A DNA stretch of 64,000 nt, from assembly GCF_035046485.1 (NCBI RefSeq), contig NC_085136.1:222274853-222338852 (forward strand). Reading direction: 5' to 3'. Positions 20,285 to 30,860 of the stretch are shown here, piece by piece. Made by a program: the position numbers and the translations under genes. Position 1 is the first letter of the stretch, and each line of letters begins with the position of its first letter. The stretch comes from Aedes albopictus. Taxonomy: Eukaryota; Arthropoda; Insecta; Diptera; Culicidae. The notes below the pieces were generated by a model. The model was not told where the DNA came from, made no database searches, and saw only the letters and a list, made by a program, of their open reading frames with translations.

Positions 20285-21240
20285 TTAAGCAGGTTTAAGA
20301 TGAGATGCATGCCAAATTCCTAGGGATTTTCCATTCGGGTCTATGATCTCATAGGTTGAAGATCCTAACTTAGACTTTATTCGGGCAGGTAGATACATAG
20401 AACCATACTTTGCGCTGTAGTTCTGTGCCGCACTAGATTGTTTCATATTTCTGTAATAAACATTCTGTCCAAGTTCAAAACTTTTGGCCGGTTGACGGTG
20501 TCTGAGATTGTATCTTTGCTTTCCAGACTCGTGAGCATCTTTAAGATTCTTTTCTACAATAACGTAGATTTTCTCGAACAACTTCCTTTGGGTGTCGGAA
20601 CGTTGCTCAAGGGTTTGATCCGGATCAGCTGGTGGGTTCTTATGATCGGATCCTTTTACAAACAGTTCGTGACCGTGAGTGATGAAAAAGGGAGTCATCT
20701 TAGTCACAGAATGAACTGAGGAATTTAAAATAGTTTCTATTTCTGATAGTTTAGAATCCCACAATCGTTGGTCTTCTTTTACATATGTTCTAATAGCCGC
20801 GTTTACGGTGCGATTGACCCGCTCAACGGGGTTCGCTTGACAGTGGTACTTGGCGTTGAGCCAGTGCCGAATATTGAAGCGTTCTAGAAGAAGCTTGAAT
20901 TCTTGCGATAGAAAGCACGAGGCGTTGTCCGTTATGATTACTTCAGGTGTAGAATTCCTGAAGAACCACTGATCGCGAACGGTTGTGCATAATGAGGCAC
21001 TGTCGATCTTGCGCACAGGAGTTAGCATGATCCACTTACTGAAAAGATCTAATATGACCAGAATATGTTGGTGCCCTTTCTTGCTACGTGGTAAGGGACC
21101 AATGAAATCTATCGCTATTATCTGCCACGGGTGCTTCGCGATTCTTTGGTCACCCATAAGAGGGACAACAGGCACGGAAGCACCTTTGACTTCCTTACAA
21201 GTCGTACAATGTTGTATGTACTCGCGAACTTCTTTGGCAA
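20285..21240 (-). pseudogene. Gypsy A integrase, N-terminally truncated
   Basis: The minus-strand frame starts within the zinc-binding region (HCTTCKEVK) and runs through a complete integrase core. First Asp is in AIDFIGPLP, second in IITDNASCF and the catalytic Glu in NPVERVNRT, the D,D-35-E arrangement. A C-terminal region follows with YNLRHR and a domain ending SHLKPA. The core frame is open to its stop at 20285. It is fused upstream to LTR sequence at 21240/21241 by the internal deletion, so it has no start or promoter of its own. It is a clear homologue of the integrase at 27922-29253 in gypsy B, at moderate identity by eye. Confidence 0.88.
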
Positions 21241-21670
21241 GTACACTTTTCGATGCTTCCCAGGATTAAGAGACCTCCTGGTGGGTGCAGAGGGTTTTTA
21301 TCCCCTTTGGGTAGATTTCCCTCCTATCGGATGAGGCATAGGTTCCACGCACATATAATTTCCCAATAAGAATTGTATTCCTCACACATTGCTGGCTTCG
21401 AACAGTTGAGTGCTGGTCTTGGTAACAAGATGAAAATAGCCGAGGATGCGAGTCGAGCTAACGCTACCTATCTTCGAATGCCCTATCTGATTTTTTCATT
21501 TTATTCCATGGGCAATAGGGTTCTAAAATATGCATTTTAATCGATATTATTTTAACAATTCAAAATTTCCTTTTGCATGAGATTTACATTTACTAACATT
21601 AGTGTTATGATCATAAGGCAAAGCACACCAAAGGGCAGATTTTATGGTGGAAACTTCTTCGAAGGTTACA
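21241..21670 (-). repeat. Gypsy A 5' LTR, truncated
   Basis: It matches 16521-16859 of the full LTR but stops at the deletion junction with integrase. It ends GGTTACA next to the GTAG target duplication. Confidence 0.8.
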
Positions 21671-21674
21671 GTAG

Positions 21675-22022
21675 CTGATGCAGCTTGTAGTTCATTCGCC
21701 TTCTCCAAGTCCCGTCTTCCATCTGCACTCCGCCGTAGATGGTACGCAACAACTTGCGTTCGAAAACTCCAAGGGCGCTTTGATCCACTGAACGTAGGGT
21801 CCATGTTTCGTGCCCATAGAGGACTACCGGTCTAATCAGCGTTTTGTAGATAAATAGTTAACTTCGTGTTACGGCGAACTTTATTTGATCGTAAAGTTCT
21901 GCGGAGTCCAAAGTAAGCACGATCTCCTGCCACAATGCGCCTCTGAATCTCTCTGCTGATGTCGTTTTCGTCGGTCACCAGTGAGCCTAAGTACACGAAT
22001 TCTTCAACCGCCTCGATTTCAT
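21675..22022 (-). pseudogene. RTE-type LINE, upstream segment (nest level 2)
   Basis: On the minus strand this matches the part of the RTE ORF that lies at 53380-53725 in the plus-strand copy. It covers the region after the FADD box through the conserved segment with an LRSNK-like block and YGHETWTLR, with frame damage. It joins the 15507-15799 segment at the GTAG site when gypsy A is removed. The 5' truncation point coincides with the right copy of the 13-bp target duplication (22023-22035). Confidence 0.82.
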
Positions 22023-22035
22023 AACGCTGGTTTGA
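22023..22035 (+). repeat. 13-bp TSD of the RTE, right copy
   Basis: AACGCTGGTTTGA, identical to 15494-15506. Confidence 0.85.
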
Positions 22036-23700
22036 GCCCTTTGGAAATCTTTTTCAAATGGCCGCCACGCCATAAACACCACAGCATGATCCGCCAAGAG
22101 TTCGACGCATTACCCGTGTCAACACCAAAGCTTCATCAATGTAGGAGATAGAAACAGCCATCCGTAGCATGAAATCGAACAGGGCGCCAGGGGTCGATCG
22201 CATATCAGCTTAGATGCTCAAAGCCGACCCCGTAGTATCCGCACAACTACTGCATCAATTATGCTGCAACATATGGGAAACCTCGACAATTCCGGCCGAC
22301 TGGATGCAAGTCGTCTTAGTAAAGGTACCCAAAAAGGGTGACCTGACTGTATGCAATAATTGGCGAGGCATCATGTTGCTGTGTATCGTTCTCAAAGTCC
22401 TTTGCAAAGTGATCCTTAACCGGATGCAGGAGAAGATTGACACAACTCTCCGACGGGTTCCGTGCCGGACGATCCTGTGTGAATCATATTGTCACGCTCC
22501 GTATCATACTGGAGCAAATCAAGGAATTCCAAGAGTCTCTCTACCTGGTGTTCATTTATTACGAAAAATCTTTCGACCTTTGCGCCTGAGGGCTTCCCAC
22601 ATGTTTCCGTGATTGAGACCACAGAAACATGTGGGAAGCCCTCAGGCGCAAAGGTCTCCCTGAGAAAATCACCGGCCTCATTGAAGCACAGTACAGGGTA
22701 TTTTCGGGCAGAGTACTGCACCACGGTGTTTTGCCCGATCCTATCCGGCTCGCTGCTGGAGTGAGGCAAGGATGTATACTATCACCGCTACTGTTCCTCA
22801 TCGTAATCGACGAGATCCTGGTAGGTGCGATTGACCGTGAACCAAATCGTGGACTGCTGTGACAGCCCATTACCATGGAGCACCTAAATGACTTCGGACT
22901 GGCTGATGACGTTGGTCTCCTAGCTCAACGGCGCTCTGATATGCAGAGCAAGCTCGATCATCTTGCCAATCGTCCCTCAGCGGCAGGTCTTACTACCAAC
23001 GTCAACAAGACCAGATCATTGGATGTAAGCACGGTGAACCCTTCCAGCTTTACGGTAGCTGAGCAATCAGTGGAGAATGTTGAAAGCTTCCAATATCTTG
23101 GTATACAAAATGGCGTCCGATGGCGGCACCAAGAACGACACAGGTGCAGGGATCAAAAAGGCGATGGCTGTTTTTGCGAGTTTAGAAAATGTATGGAAAA
23201 ACAACCAGATTAGTCGACGCACCAAAATCCGAATTTTCAACTTGAACGTGTAATCTGTGCTGCTGTACGCTAGTGAAAGCTGGTGTGTATCAGTGGAGAA
23301 CACTCAACGACTGCTAGTCTTCATCAATACATGCCTGCGGTATATAATTCGTGCATGGTGGCCTCACAATTGAATCTCCAATGTGAAGCTCCACCGTGGA
23401 TGTCTTAAAAAGCCGATAGCGACAAAAATTCGGAAGCGAAAGTGGAGGTGGGTCGGACACACTCTACTCAGGGGTGGAAACGAAATCTGCAAGCAAGCGT
23501 TAGATTGGAACCCAGCAGGACATCGCAGCAGAGGCAGACCCAGAGGCTCATGGCGGCGCAGCCTCAAAAACGAAATCAAGCAAGTCGACAGAAATTTGAC
23601 CAGTCAACAGCTCAAGGCGATGGCTGGTAATCGCCCAGCCACAAAAGTTCAGCATATTGGACGCAGTGGCTTAATTTCCCCAACAGGGGAGGAAAAAAAA
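22036..23700 (+). pseudogene. Non-LTR retrotransposon RT, downstream part (nest level 1)
   Basis: This is the plus-strand continuation of the LINE at 15240-15506. Visible blocks in order: SNRAPGVDRIS (RT block 2, near 22170); VPKKGDLTVCNNWRGI; EKSFD at motif A, followed by an inverted insertion; AAGVRQGCILSPLLFLIV (block B); DFGLADDVGLL where an FADD box is expected; ENVESFQYLG; and the C-terminal tail with WRWVGHTLLRGGNEICKQAL and RSRGRPRGSWRRSL. The blocks are scattered over several frames with stops, so it is non-functional. The tail style resembles RTE-related LINEs, but I am not certain of the clade. Confidence 0.8.
22575..22656. repeat. Perfect 33-bp inverted repeat with 16-bp spacer
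   Basis: GACCTTTGCGCCTGAGGGC (start of the left arm, 22575-22607) is perfectly complementary to the right arm (22624-22656). The right arm is the normal LINE coding sequence (HVGSPQ in reverse, NMWEALRRKG in sense). The left arm replaces the sequence that should follow motif A. It looks like a template-switched inverted copy. Confidence 0.92.
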
Positions 23701-24972
23701 ATCGCCCAGAATGGAGATCTTTTAATTCGGCCTTCTGTACCATCCGGGACTGAAAGTAGAAAGTAAGAATTCCTGCCATAAGTGGCAAAATTGACCACGA
23801 CCAGCCCTGGTTGTTGGAAAATGGGTCAAAAGGAGGAAAAGTTCGAGCACGCTGCTGCTGGTGCTGCTGTTACTGCTTACCCACATGATGAGGTAAAATC
23901 GATATTCTACAATAGTGCACCAATATACCTACAGGGTTGTAAGAGGTAAGAAGCGTGGATGGAGGATGGAGGATTTGCTATTTTTATCAGACAACAATTC
24001 TCGTGGTGATGCTGGAAATGGATGGGCGCTTCAAGCCAAGTAATGCAACCAGTCCCGCCGCCGAATGGCGAAAAGTGCACAACTTTTCAATTGCCCTGCT
24101 GGAACTCTTCGGTGGGATGTATTATTCAGGTAAGGTAAAACAAAACTTAGTCACATCAATATTCCATTAGAATAAGGAGCTGGGCAAATTTCGGACCTGA
24201 TACGTTTGGATGTCCCATCACACTGTCGACCGTCGACAGACTAATTTGCTTCGCTAGAGGAGGGGTTAACGATCCTCCGAGGACTCCACTCCGCAGTGGG
24301 ACTGGCGGCGGCACCCACGGGAGGCTACGGTTTATGTCTGTTCGAATGACTTTTTCTTTCCTCGGAGCGCAGTCGTCGTCTTTTCGGGTATAAATCTGCC
24401 AAAACTATGGACTGAAAGTTCATTGGACAGAGAGACACCAGCACAAAATTTGACTTTATGGCGACAGTTAAGGAAGAAGTCACCCGGAGACAATACGGTT
24501 GGGACAGTCTTTTTCCGTTTATAGTGGCTGACTTCTGCTGCCGGCAATGGTAGTACTGACTGTTTGTGTACTGCTTGGCCGTAATTTGATTAGAGATCTA
24601 ATGTAGTTCCGGGTGCGGAGTGTCGAAAAAGTTTAGGTAATTTCATAAACCAGTGAACGAACGGGTTGATGGGGACATTATTTTGTTGATTTTATTAACG
24701 TTTGTTGCAGTTGCTGTCAACGGAGGCAAGCTTTTAAATAAAGAATGCCAAACAAGAGAATGATTGGTCGTTTCGCCACTATAATTACCCATTTCCAGAA
24801 GTTTATTCATCAATCATATAACAACTAAACTAAACTTATTTTTTCTGCTAAATTCGCAAACGTACTTTATTAAATTATTCCTTTATTAATTAAATAAATT
24901 TAATTGTAAAACTTTTTTCAAATGCTGAATGATTTGTTTGGTATATAAAGTAGCTTATTTATTTTTAGCACA
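23701..24972. other. No supported gene
   Basis: There are short frames only (for example 23955-24170 plus and 24332-24547 minus) without recognised motifs. It becomes AT-rich from 24700. A few host-exon-like stretches cannot be judged without comparison. Confidence 0.4.
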
Positions 24973-25419
24973 GTGGATCCAGTGATATGCGAAGTTCGAG
25001 TATCAGGGACACTCTCGAGTCCCTTCGAATCTCGTAGAGAGTTACGGCAAGGTGATGGTCTTTCGTGCTTGCTGTTCAACATTGCTTTGGAGGGTGTAAT
25101 AAGAAGAGTGGGGATAAACACGAGTGGGACGATTTTCACGAAGTCCGTTCAGCTGCTTGGTTTCGCTGATGATATTGATATTATTGCTCGTAAATTTGAG
25201 ACGATGGCGGAAACGTACATCCGACTAAAGAGTGAAGCCAGGCGAATCGGATTAGTCATTAATGAGTCGAAGACAAAGTACATGATGGCAAAGGGCTCCA
25301 GGGAGGAATCACCGCGCCCGCCACCCCGAATTTATATCGACGATTGAAGAATTTGGACTCCGCAGAACTCTATGATCGAACAAAGTTCGCCGTCACACGA
25401 AGCTAACTATCTACAAAAC
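24973..25419 (+). pseudogene. RTE-type LINE RT fragment, left of gypsy B
   Basis: The plus strand encodes RRELRQGDGLSCLLFNIALE (RT block B) and LLGFADDIDIIARKF (catalytic FADD box), nearly identical to the copy at 53020-53340. After the PRPPPRI segment two short deletions remove about 20 and 115 bp relative to that copy. The sequence then stops at CTACAAAAC, where gypsy B is inserted. It resumes at 34595. Confidence 0.9.
25416..25419 (+). repeat. 4-bp TSD of gypsy B, left copy
   Basis: AAAC here is repeated at 34591-34594. The RTE sequence reads through if the element and one AAAC are removed. Confidence 0.85.
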
Positions 25420-26695
25420 TGTAACTATTCTAAAACCGGGCAATCTCTCAGTAACAAGAGGCCCCTCGAGCTGGGTCTCAGGGTCGGCTTGCTACCGGGT
25501 AAGCTGAGGGGCTACACGAACAAGGTGTGCTGCGTACGGTCACCTGACTAGCACTATTACAAATGTGGATTGAAAGATTGAGTTTGGAGGAATATCTTGG
25601 AATTTATTTCAAAACTGGACTATTGAGTCAAACTAATCTATGGCGAGTATTAAGGGTTGTATTTTGGTGTATTGCAAGCTATTTGTTCTGGGTGGGTGTG
25701 GGTTATTATAGAAAATACTGTTCACGTACCGGTACGACTTCTCCTTCTTACTGCATCCGATGATTCTCTGGAGTTCAGCGAGCGCTCGCCGATGTTGGAC
25801 TGGAGAACTGGCTATCTGGTGACTACGTTGACGACAGTATACAATGTCGTGAGGGGGTTGGTCAATACGGCGTCTTCCCTCTTTGACTGCAATCGGCGCG
25901 GTCCAGGACGGTACCAGAGTGACCGAGCCGAGAGGGGACAAGCTCCTTTTCGTTTAGGGGATTTGCCCGAGCTTTCGACCTCACGGCCGACGTGGCCAGA
26001 GGTCCTCGATGATCCTTGACGGGTTAGGCGTAGTAAACTGAAGTCAACTAGGCCGAATCGTGTGTATCTGGCTGGTCGCCAGACCAGACAAGATGGCGAA
26101 TTTATATAAAAGGTAAAAAGGTCATGTGAGGGTAATGGGGCATTAACTGACCGTACTTTCCAACTATCTAGTCATTAGTTTTAAGTCATAGATTAAGTAT
26201 AAACTATACCTGACGAATTCAAGTTTCTCTCCCACTCTGACGAAAACCACTCACGTTATTTTACTACGGACACTTCTATAACTTCCTTATGTACACGAGC
26301 GCCGTTTACCAAGTGAGGCAATGGCGCTTCTTGGAATCGACTCAACCCCCTCTATTGTACATTCTTCCCTTCCTTGTTTCCTTGTTAATTAGTTGGGGGG
26401 TTGTTGCCACCTGTTTAGTGCGATACGCCTGCCGACCCACTCCTCGTTGTATGTTGTACCCACAGCTTGTATGCAATTTCACCCTTCAGTTTCAATTACA
26501 TTCAATGATATAGATCGATTCAAACAAATTTACTAACATTCATACTCACATTATCTTAGCACTTGACTTATCTTACTAACCCTTTTATTTATTACTCTAC
26601 AAGTATCCTACACCACTTAGTACTAAAAACGTGACTGTACACAAAACAAAAGCACGAATTAAAAAAAAACTAACAACTTGTAACAAACGGTTACA
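25420..26695 (-). repeat. Gypsy B 3' LTR
   Basis: It runs from TGTAACTATTC to GGTTACA. It is nearly identical to 33313-34590; differences seen include GCAAGCT/GCAAACT, GGTCATGTG/GGTCCTGTG and ACGAGCG/ACGAACG, plus an A-run length change. Confidence 0.93.
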
Positions 26696-27921
26696 CTATT
26701 CCACACCTCGGGAAAATAAATGGTAATTAGGAATTAACATTTATTTTACCTGAAATGATCTAAAACCATTTAGCAAACAAAAGGACATTTACCCGTAAAA
26801 ATCAATCAAAATCGACAAAATCGTTGAAAACGCGTAGCAGTTAAAATACAATTCTTATTCTTTCATCACAATAACACATTAAAATCTTAAGCAACTAAAA
26901 GCTAAATTTAATTTAAAATTTGCCATAATCTGTCATCAGTGATTCTGTATAGTGTAGCTTGTGAGTATGTTTCCCCTTATCGTATTCTACTACTTCATTA
27001 TCCTGCTTCGCTCTGTCGTATGATTGGGTTGTCGGGTCTACTATAGCAGAAGACGATTCAGTATACCTACGTCTTCCATCGCGCACGGACCGATTGTGGT
27101 CCGGTTGACAAGTTTAACTGTTGGTGATTTTCGTGATGTTTCAGATGAGTGATTTTTTTTGTTCCTTCCTTTATGTTAAGCTGACGAAACAGTTTCTTTC
27201 CAGGTTTGTTCAACTAGAGATCATCTGGTTGCGATCCCAGAAAGAAGCTTAGTTTGATGATTATTGCTATAGTTTCTACACAACGGTAAGCGCTGGTACT
27301 GTAGGCGAATGTTTCCCTATTTCGACCCTATACCAATGCCATCACTTCAACAGAAGCAATGGACGATCCAATATATGACCATTGTTCGTGTATCAACAAT
27401 GACCTACGGCTACCTCACGGGCCATCCAGATTTACTTGGTCTGAATTGGTTTCCTATAATCAGAATCTTTTGTTCCTATTTGAGGCTCTTCATCAACCTA
27501 TCTCTATACCAGCAACGATCCCTGCGGACTGCTGAAAACACGATGACGATCTCCTGCTATAAAATTCATTCTCTCCTACAACGACGGACAGATCTCTCAT
27601 GAGTATGATACATTACCATTCTGAGAACCACGACATCACGGACAAGAACCAAAGCAACTCGGACGATAAAGGATGCTCGACGTTGGGACAATACAGCTAT
27701 GACGTGTTGACTGCTGTTAATGAATGACTCCTAACAACATAGGTGAAAACTAGAGACAGCCACACAACGACGATAGACTCATTCTACCTGTGGTAACGAT
27801 GACTTACGGCGAACATTCACGGCTGAGTTTGGAACACTCAATAGTAAGGTGAGCAAAGTCTCTAATTACTGCGATCTCCGGTGACCTTGATCCTCACTCT
27901 CGGTTAAACAATTTTTTTAGC
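26696..27921 (-). other. Gypsy B 3' non-coding region
   Basis: The sequence lies between the integrase stop and the 3' LTR. No minus-strand frame of useful length is present, so there is no env-like gene. A modest purine-rich GAGGTGTGGAATAG lies against the LTR on the minus strand and may be the polypurine tract. Confidence 0.65.
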
Positions 27922-29253
27922 TCAACCGGACGTACGTTGTGACTCATTATTACCCGCGCGAAGGTCACTCGCTGAGAAAAACCCCAATGCCTTTCCATGT
28001 TCATCTACCAGTTCATAGGAACTGCTACCACGCTTGGCGATGATGGTACAAGGAGTAAACAATGGGCCGTATTTCGCGTTGTAATGGTCACTTGCAGAAG
28101 ATTGGCGGAAGTTGCGTTTGTAGACCTTCTGACCGACCTCAAACGTTGGAGCAAACTTTTTGAATCGTAAGTTGTACACTTTCCTATGTTTCTCGTCACT
28201 TTTTTCTAGATTCTTTCGTATGATCTTCCTGATATTTTCACCAACTTCCTCTCTATATTTTTCACGGGCTTCAATAGAAAGTTCTCCATCATCTCGTTCT
28301 AATCGGTGCTCTTCACCCTTTATCACCTTCTCATGACCGTACAAAATGCGATATGGCGAGAATCCCGTTGAAGAATGCACCGTAGTGTTAATCATTTCTT
28401 CAACCTCAGGGATTCGGGTGTCCCACACTCTTTGGTCCGGCTGCATATAGGTTCTTAAGCAAGAGTTGATGGTCCGGTTAGTGCGCTCTACCGGATTGGC
28501 TTGGCTGTGATGCCTTGAATTCGGCCAGTGACGAATCCCGCGTTTTTGCAGTAAGGCTTGGAATTCTTTTCCGGTGAATGTTGTCGCGTTATCGCTGATA
28601 ATTACCTCAGGTGTTCCAAAACGCCTGAACCATTGGTCTTCCACCACTCGACATACTGCCTTAGCTTCTATCTTCCGTATTGGAACGAGCATGGTCCACT
28701 TAGAAAAGATGTCCATTAGCACAAATAAGTGGGTGTTTCCGTTTTTGCTCCGCGGAAGACTCTGAATAAAATCCAAGGCCAATATCTGAAATGGACGGTC
28801 GGTCAACCTCTGTTTACCCATCGGTGGATTAGATGAAACAGAAGATGGCTTGCATTGCTTGCAAATATCGCAAGCCTGCACATATCGTTTAGTGTCTACT
28901 GCCATCTTCGGCCAGTAGTAATGAGTTTTAAGTTTTTGTATGGTCTTTTCATAACCGGGATGGAGAGAATCATCGTGTTCTTCCTTGAGAACAGACTTTC
29001 TCAATCCTTCCGGCAGACACAACTTCCACTCATAGCGGTAGTCCAGCACATCGGAGGCTGCTGCAACAAACTTAAATAGTTTGTTGCCCTCGATTTTGAA
29101 GTCCGCAAATAACTCAGGCTCTTGATCCACCTTCCGAAACTGTTGTGAATACCAGTCATTCTGTACTGTGACTTCCATGGCTTCCACAGCCCGCGATAGT
29201 GCATCAGCCACTACGTTTTCTGACCCCTTACGATGTTGGACCTTCATTATCAT
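27922..29253 (-). CDS. Gypsy B RNase H end and integrase
   Basis: This 443-codon minus-strand frame starts at the end of RNase H (GSENVVADALSRA). Integrase follows: an H2C2 zinc region (HPGYEKT ... CDICKQC), then the catalytic core with Asp in LALDFIQSLP, Asp in VIISDNATTF and Glu in NPVERTNRT, the D,D-35-E triad, all present. The C-terminal region contains YNLRFKK and a chromo-like or GPY-like part (KYGPLFTPCTI). The frame is separated from the upstream RT/RNase H frame by a single-base shift near 29240. Integrase therefore cannot be translated as part of pol from this copy unless the shift is an error or is bypassed. Confidence 0.92.
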   Translation of the reverse strand: MIMKVQHRKGSENVVADALSRAVEAMEVTVQNDWYSQQFRKVDQEPELFADFKIEGNKLFKFVAAASDVLDYRYEWKLCLPEGLRKSVLKEEHDDSLHPGYEKTIQKLKTHYYWPKMAVDTKRYVQACDICKQCKPSSVSSNPPMGKQRLTDRPFQILALDFIQSLPRSKNGNTHLFVLMDIFSKWTMLVPIRKIEAKAVCRVVEDQWFRRFGTPEVIISDNATTFTGKEFQALLQKRGIRHWPNSRHHSQANPVERTNRTINSCLRTYMQPDQRVWDTRIPEVEEMINTTVHSSTGFSPYRILYGHEKVIKGEEHRLERDDGELSIEAREKYREEVGENIRKIIRKNLEKSDEKHRKVYNLRFKKFAPTFEVGQKVYKRNFRQSSASDHYNAKYGPLFTPCTIIAKRGSSSYELVDEHGKALGFFSASDLRAGNNESQRTSG

Positions 29254-30030
29254 ACTGCTGAAGCAGCATACTCCAGCGGCTGAGCTTACTTGACGGCTTC
29301 CATTTAGCGTTCATAATAAACGACAGGGCTGAAGAATCTGTAATTAAAGTAAACTGGGTTCCTTCAACGTACGGGCGGAATTTCTCGATTGCTTCGAGTG
29401 CCGCGACTCCTTCTTTCTCTGCAGCTTTCCAGGATCTTTGGGGTGTCGTTAGTTTTCGGGAATAATACGCCACCACATGTTCTTTTCCGTCAATTTCTTG
29501 GGTTAAAATGCCTGCAATCGCCATGTCACTGGCATCCGTCTGGATTTTGAACGGGTGATTGAAATCCGGGTTGGCTAGGATGGGAGGGCAGATTAGTTTT
29601 TCTTTTAGGGAGTTGAACGCTGCCTCGGCTCCATCGGTCCAGGTGATTATTTTTGGCTTCCCTTTAAGAAGATCTGTGAGTGGGGCTTTAACTTCGCTGA
29701 ATCCTTCAATGAAGCGACGATAATAGTTAACCATCCCTAAAAACCTACGCAAGGATCGCACTGAAGATGGACGTTCAAAGTTTACAATGGCTACTACTTT
29801 ATCCGGATTCGGCCTCACTCCTTCTCTTGATAGAACGAAGCCCAAATACGGAAGTTCTGGAACACAAAATCGTGATTTAACGATGTTGATAGTTAAATTA
29901 GCTTGATTTAGCCGACTTGCTACTTCTTCAAGGCATCGAATATGTTCCTCGAACGAATTACTCGCAACGACTATGTCGTCGAGATATACAAAAATATTCG
30001 GTTCCAGCTCTCCATATCCTAAACCTGATC
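29228..30030 (-). pseudogene. Gypsy B RT C-terminal half and RNase H, frameshifted
   Basis: On the minus strand the catalytic VYLDDIVVAS (RT motif C) lies near 29965-29995, in a different phase from the upstream RT. The frame continues through LPYLGFVLSREG and LRRFLGMVNYYRRFI (RT thumb/connection) into RNase H, with FKIQTDASD (first Asp), EKEGVAALEAI (Glu) and LITDSSALSF (Asp). It terminates with TAA in YDNEGPTS, one base out of phase with the integrase frame. The motifs are intact, but the reading frame is interrupted at both ends. Confidence 0.88.
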
Positions 30031-30809
30031 CATAACCGTGACAGCGTTGCCGGGCTGTTTACCAGACCGAATGGAAGCCGGGTAAACTGAAATAAACCGC
30101 GCCCGAAGATTCGAAAGGCCGTATATTTCCGAGATTCAGGGCTCAAGGGTACCTGCCAAAAAGCCTTGGAAAGGTCAATTGTAGACAAGTACTTCGAGGC
30201 TCCCAACCTTCCCAGGATCCTGTCTTGATGAGGCAGCGGATATGCGTCCCGTTTTGTTCGTTCGTTCAGCTTTCTAGCATCCAAACACATTCTTACCTTG
30301 ATGGCCTCCTCTCCATCCTGTCCTAACGATTTTTTTACGACCGGGACGATTAACATTGCCCAATCGCTGTTTGATCTCTCAACCACACCAGAGTCAATCC
30401 ACTTATCGAGTTCTTCATTTACGTGTTTTTGAACTTCCGATGACCAAGGATACGGGTTCAATCGCACCGGTTTCGCTTCTTTGAACTCTTCAGCGAACTC
30501 AATGGTGTGAGAGATTAATGGAGTAACTCCCAGTTTATCCCCTTCCTTGAAAACTTTGAATTTCGCTTTTACTTCCTCTAGCATAGCTTGCTGTTCTTTA
30601 GTTAGAGTCTCCTCTTCTCCGTGTCCAGCTAAGTCTGATTCCATGACTTCAGCAACTCCTCCCAACTGTCCTTGAATTACCGGCTCAATATTAAACATTC
30701 GCCAAAAGTTTATGCCTAAAATGAGTCTACGTTTCATTGCTGGTGCAACCAATGTGGTGACTATTTTTGTTTGCCCGTGAAACGTGACCGGAAGATTCAC
30801 ATAGCCCAC
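29996..30809 (-). pseudogene. Gypsy B protease remnant and RT N-terminal half
   Basis: The minus-strand frame begins with the end of protease (KRRLILGINFWRMF, the ILGxDF-like C-terminal block). It proceeds into RT, with RMCLDARKLNERT, motif A STIDLSKAFWQVPL (catalytic Asp present) and FTRLPFGLVNSPAT. After LSRL two single-base losses throw the frame off before motif C. The protease catalytic D(S/T)GA motif is absent. Only about 50 bp separate the gag stop from the protease remnant, so the protease N-terminal half appears to have been deleted. Confidence 0.88.
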
Positions 30810-30860
30810 TACGTCTAATCTAGAGCTTTTTCGGCTTTTTCGGCAACGTTCGGCGACCTT

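Larger units (their letters stand above)
15800..21670 (-). mobile_element. Ty3/gypsy element A, internally deleted (nest level 3)
   Basis: The ends are TGTAAC (15800) and GTTACA (21670), with the 4-bp target duplication GTAG at 15796-15799 and 21671-21674 inside the minus-strand RTE. Reading the minus strand gives a truncated 5' LTR (21670-21241) fused directly to integrase (to 20285), then a 3' untranslated region carrying the copia insertion, and a full 3' LTR (16859-15800). Primer site, gag, protease, RT, RNase H and the integrase N-terminus are deleted. The TGTAAC ends and integrase style match gypsy element B at 25420-34590, so they are related families. Confidence 0.85.

Noticed and set aside
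26696..27921. Possible env-like gene in gypsy B
   Set aside because: No minus-strand frame of useful length; the plus-strand frame at 27309-27602 has no signal peptide or membrane segment in the expected orientation.
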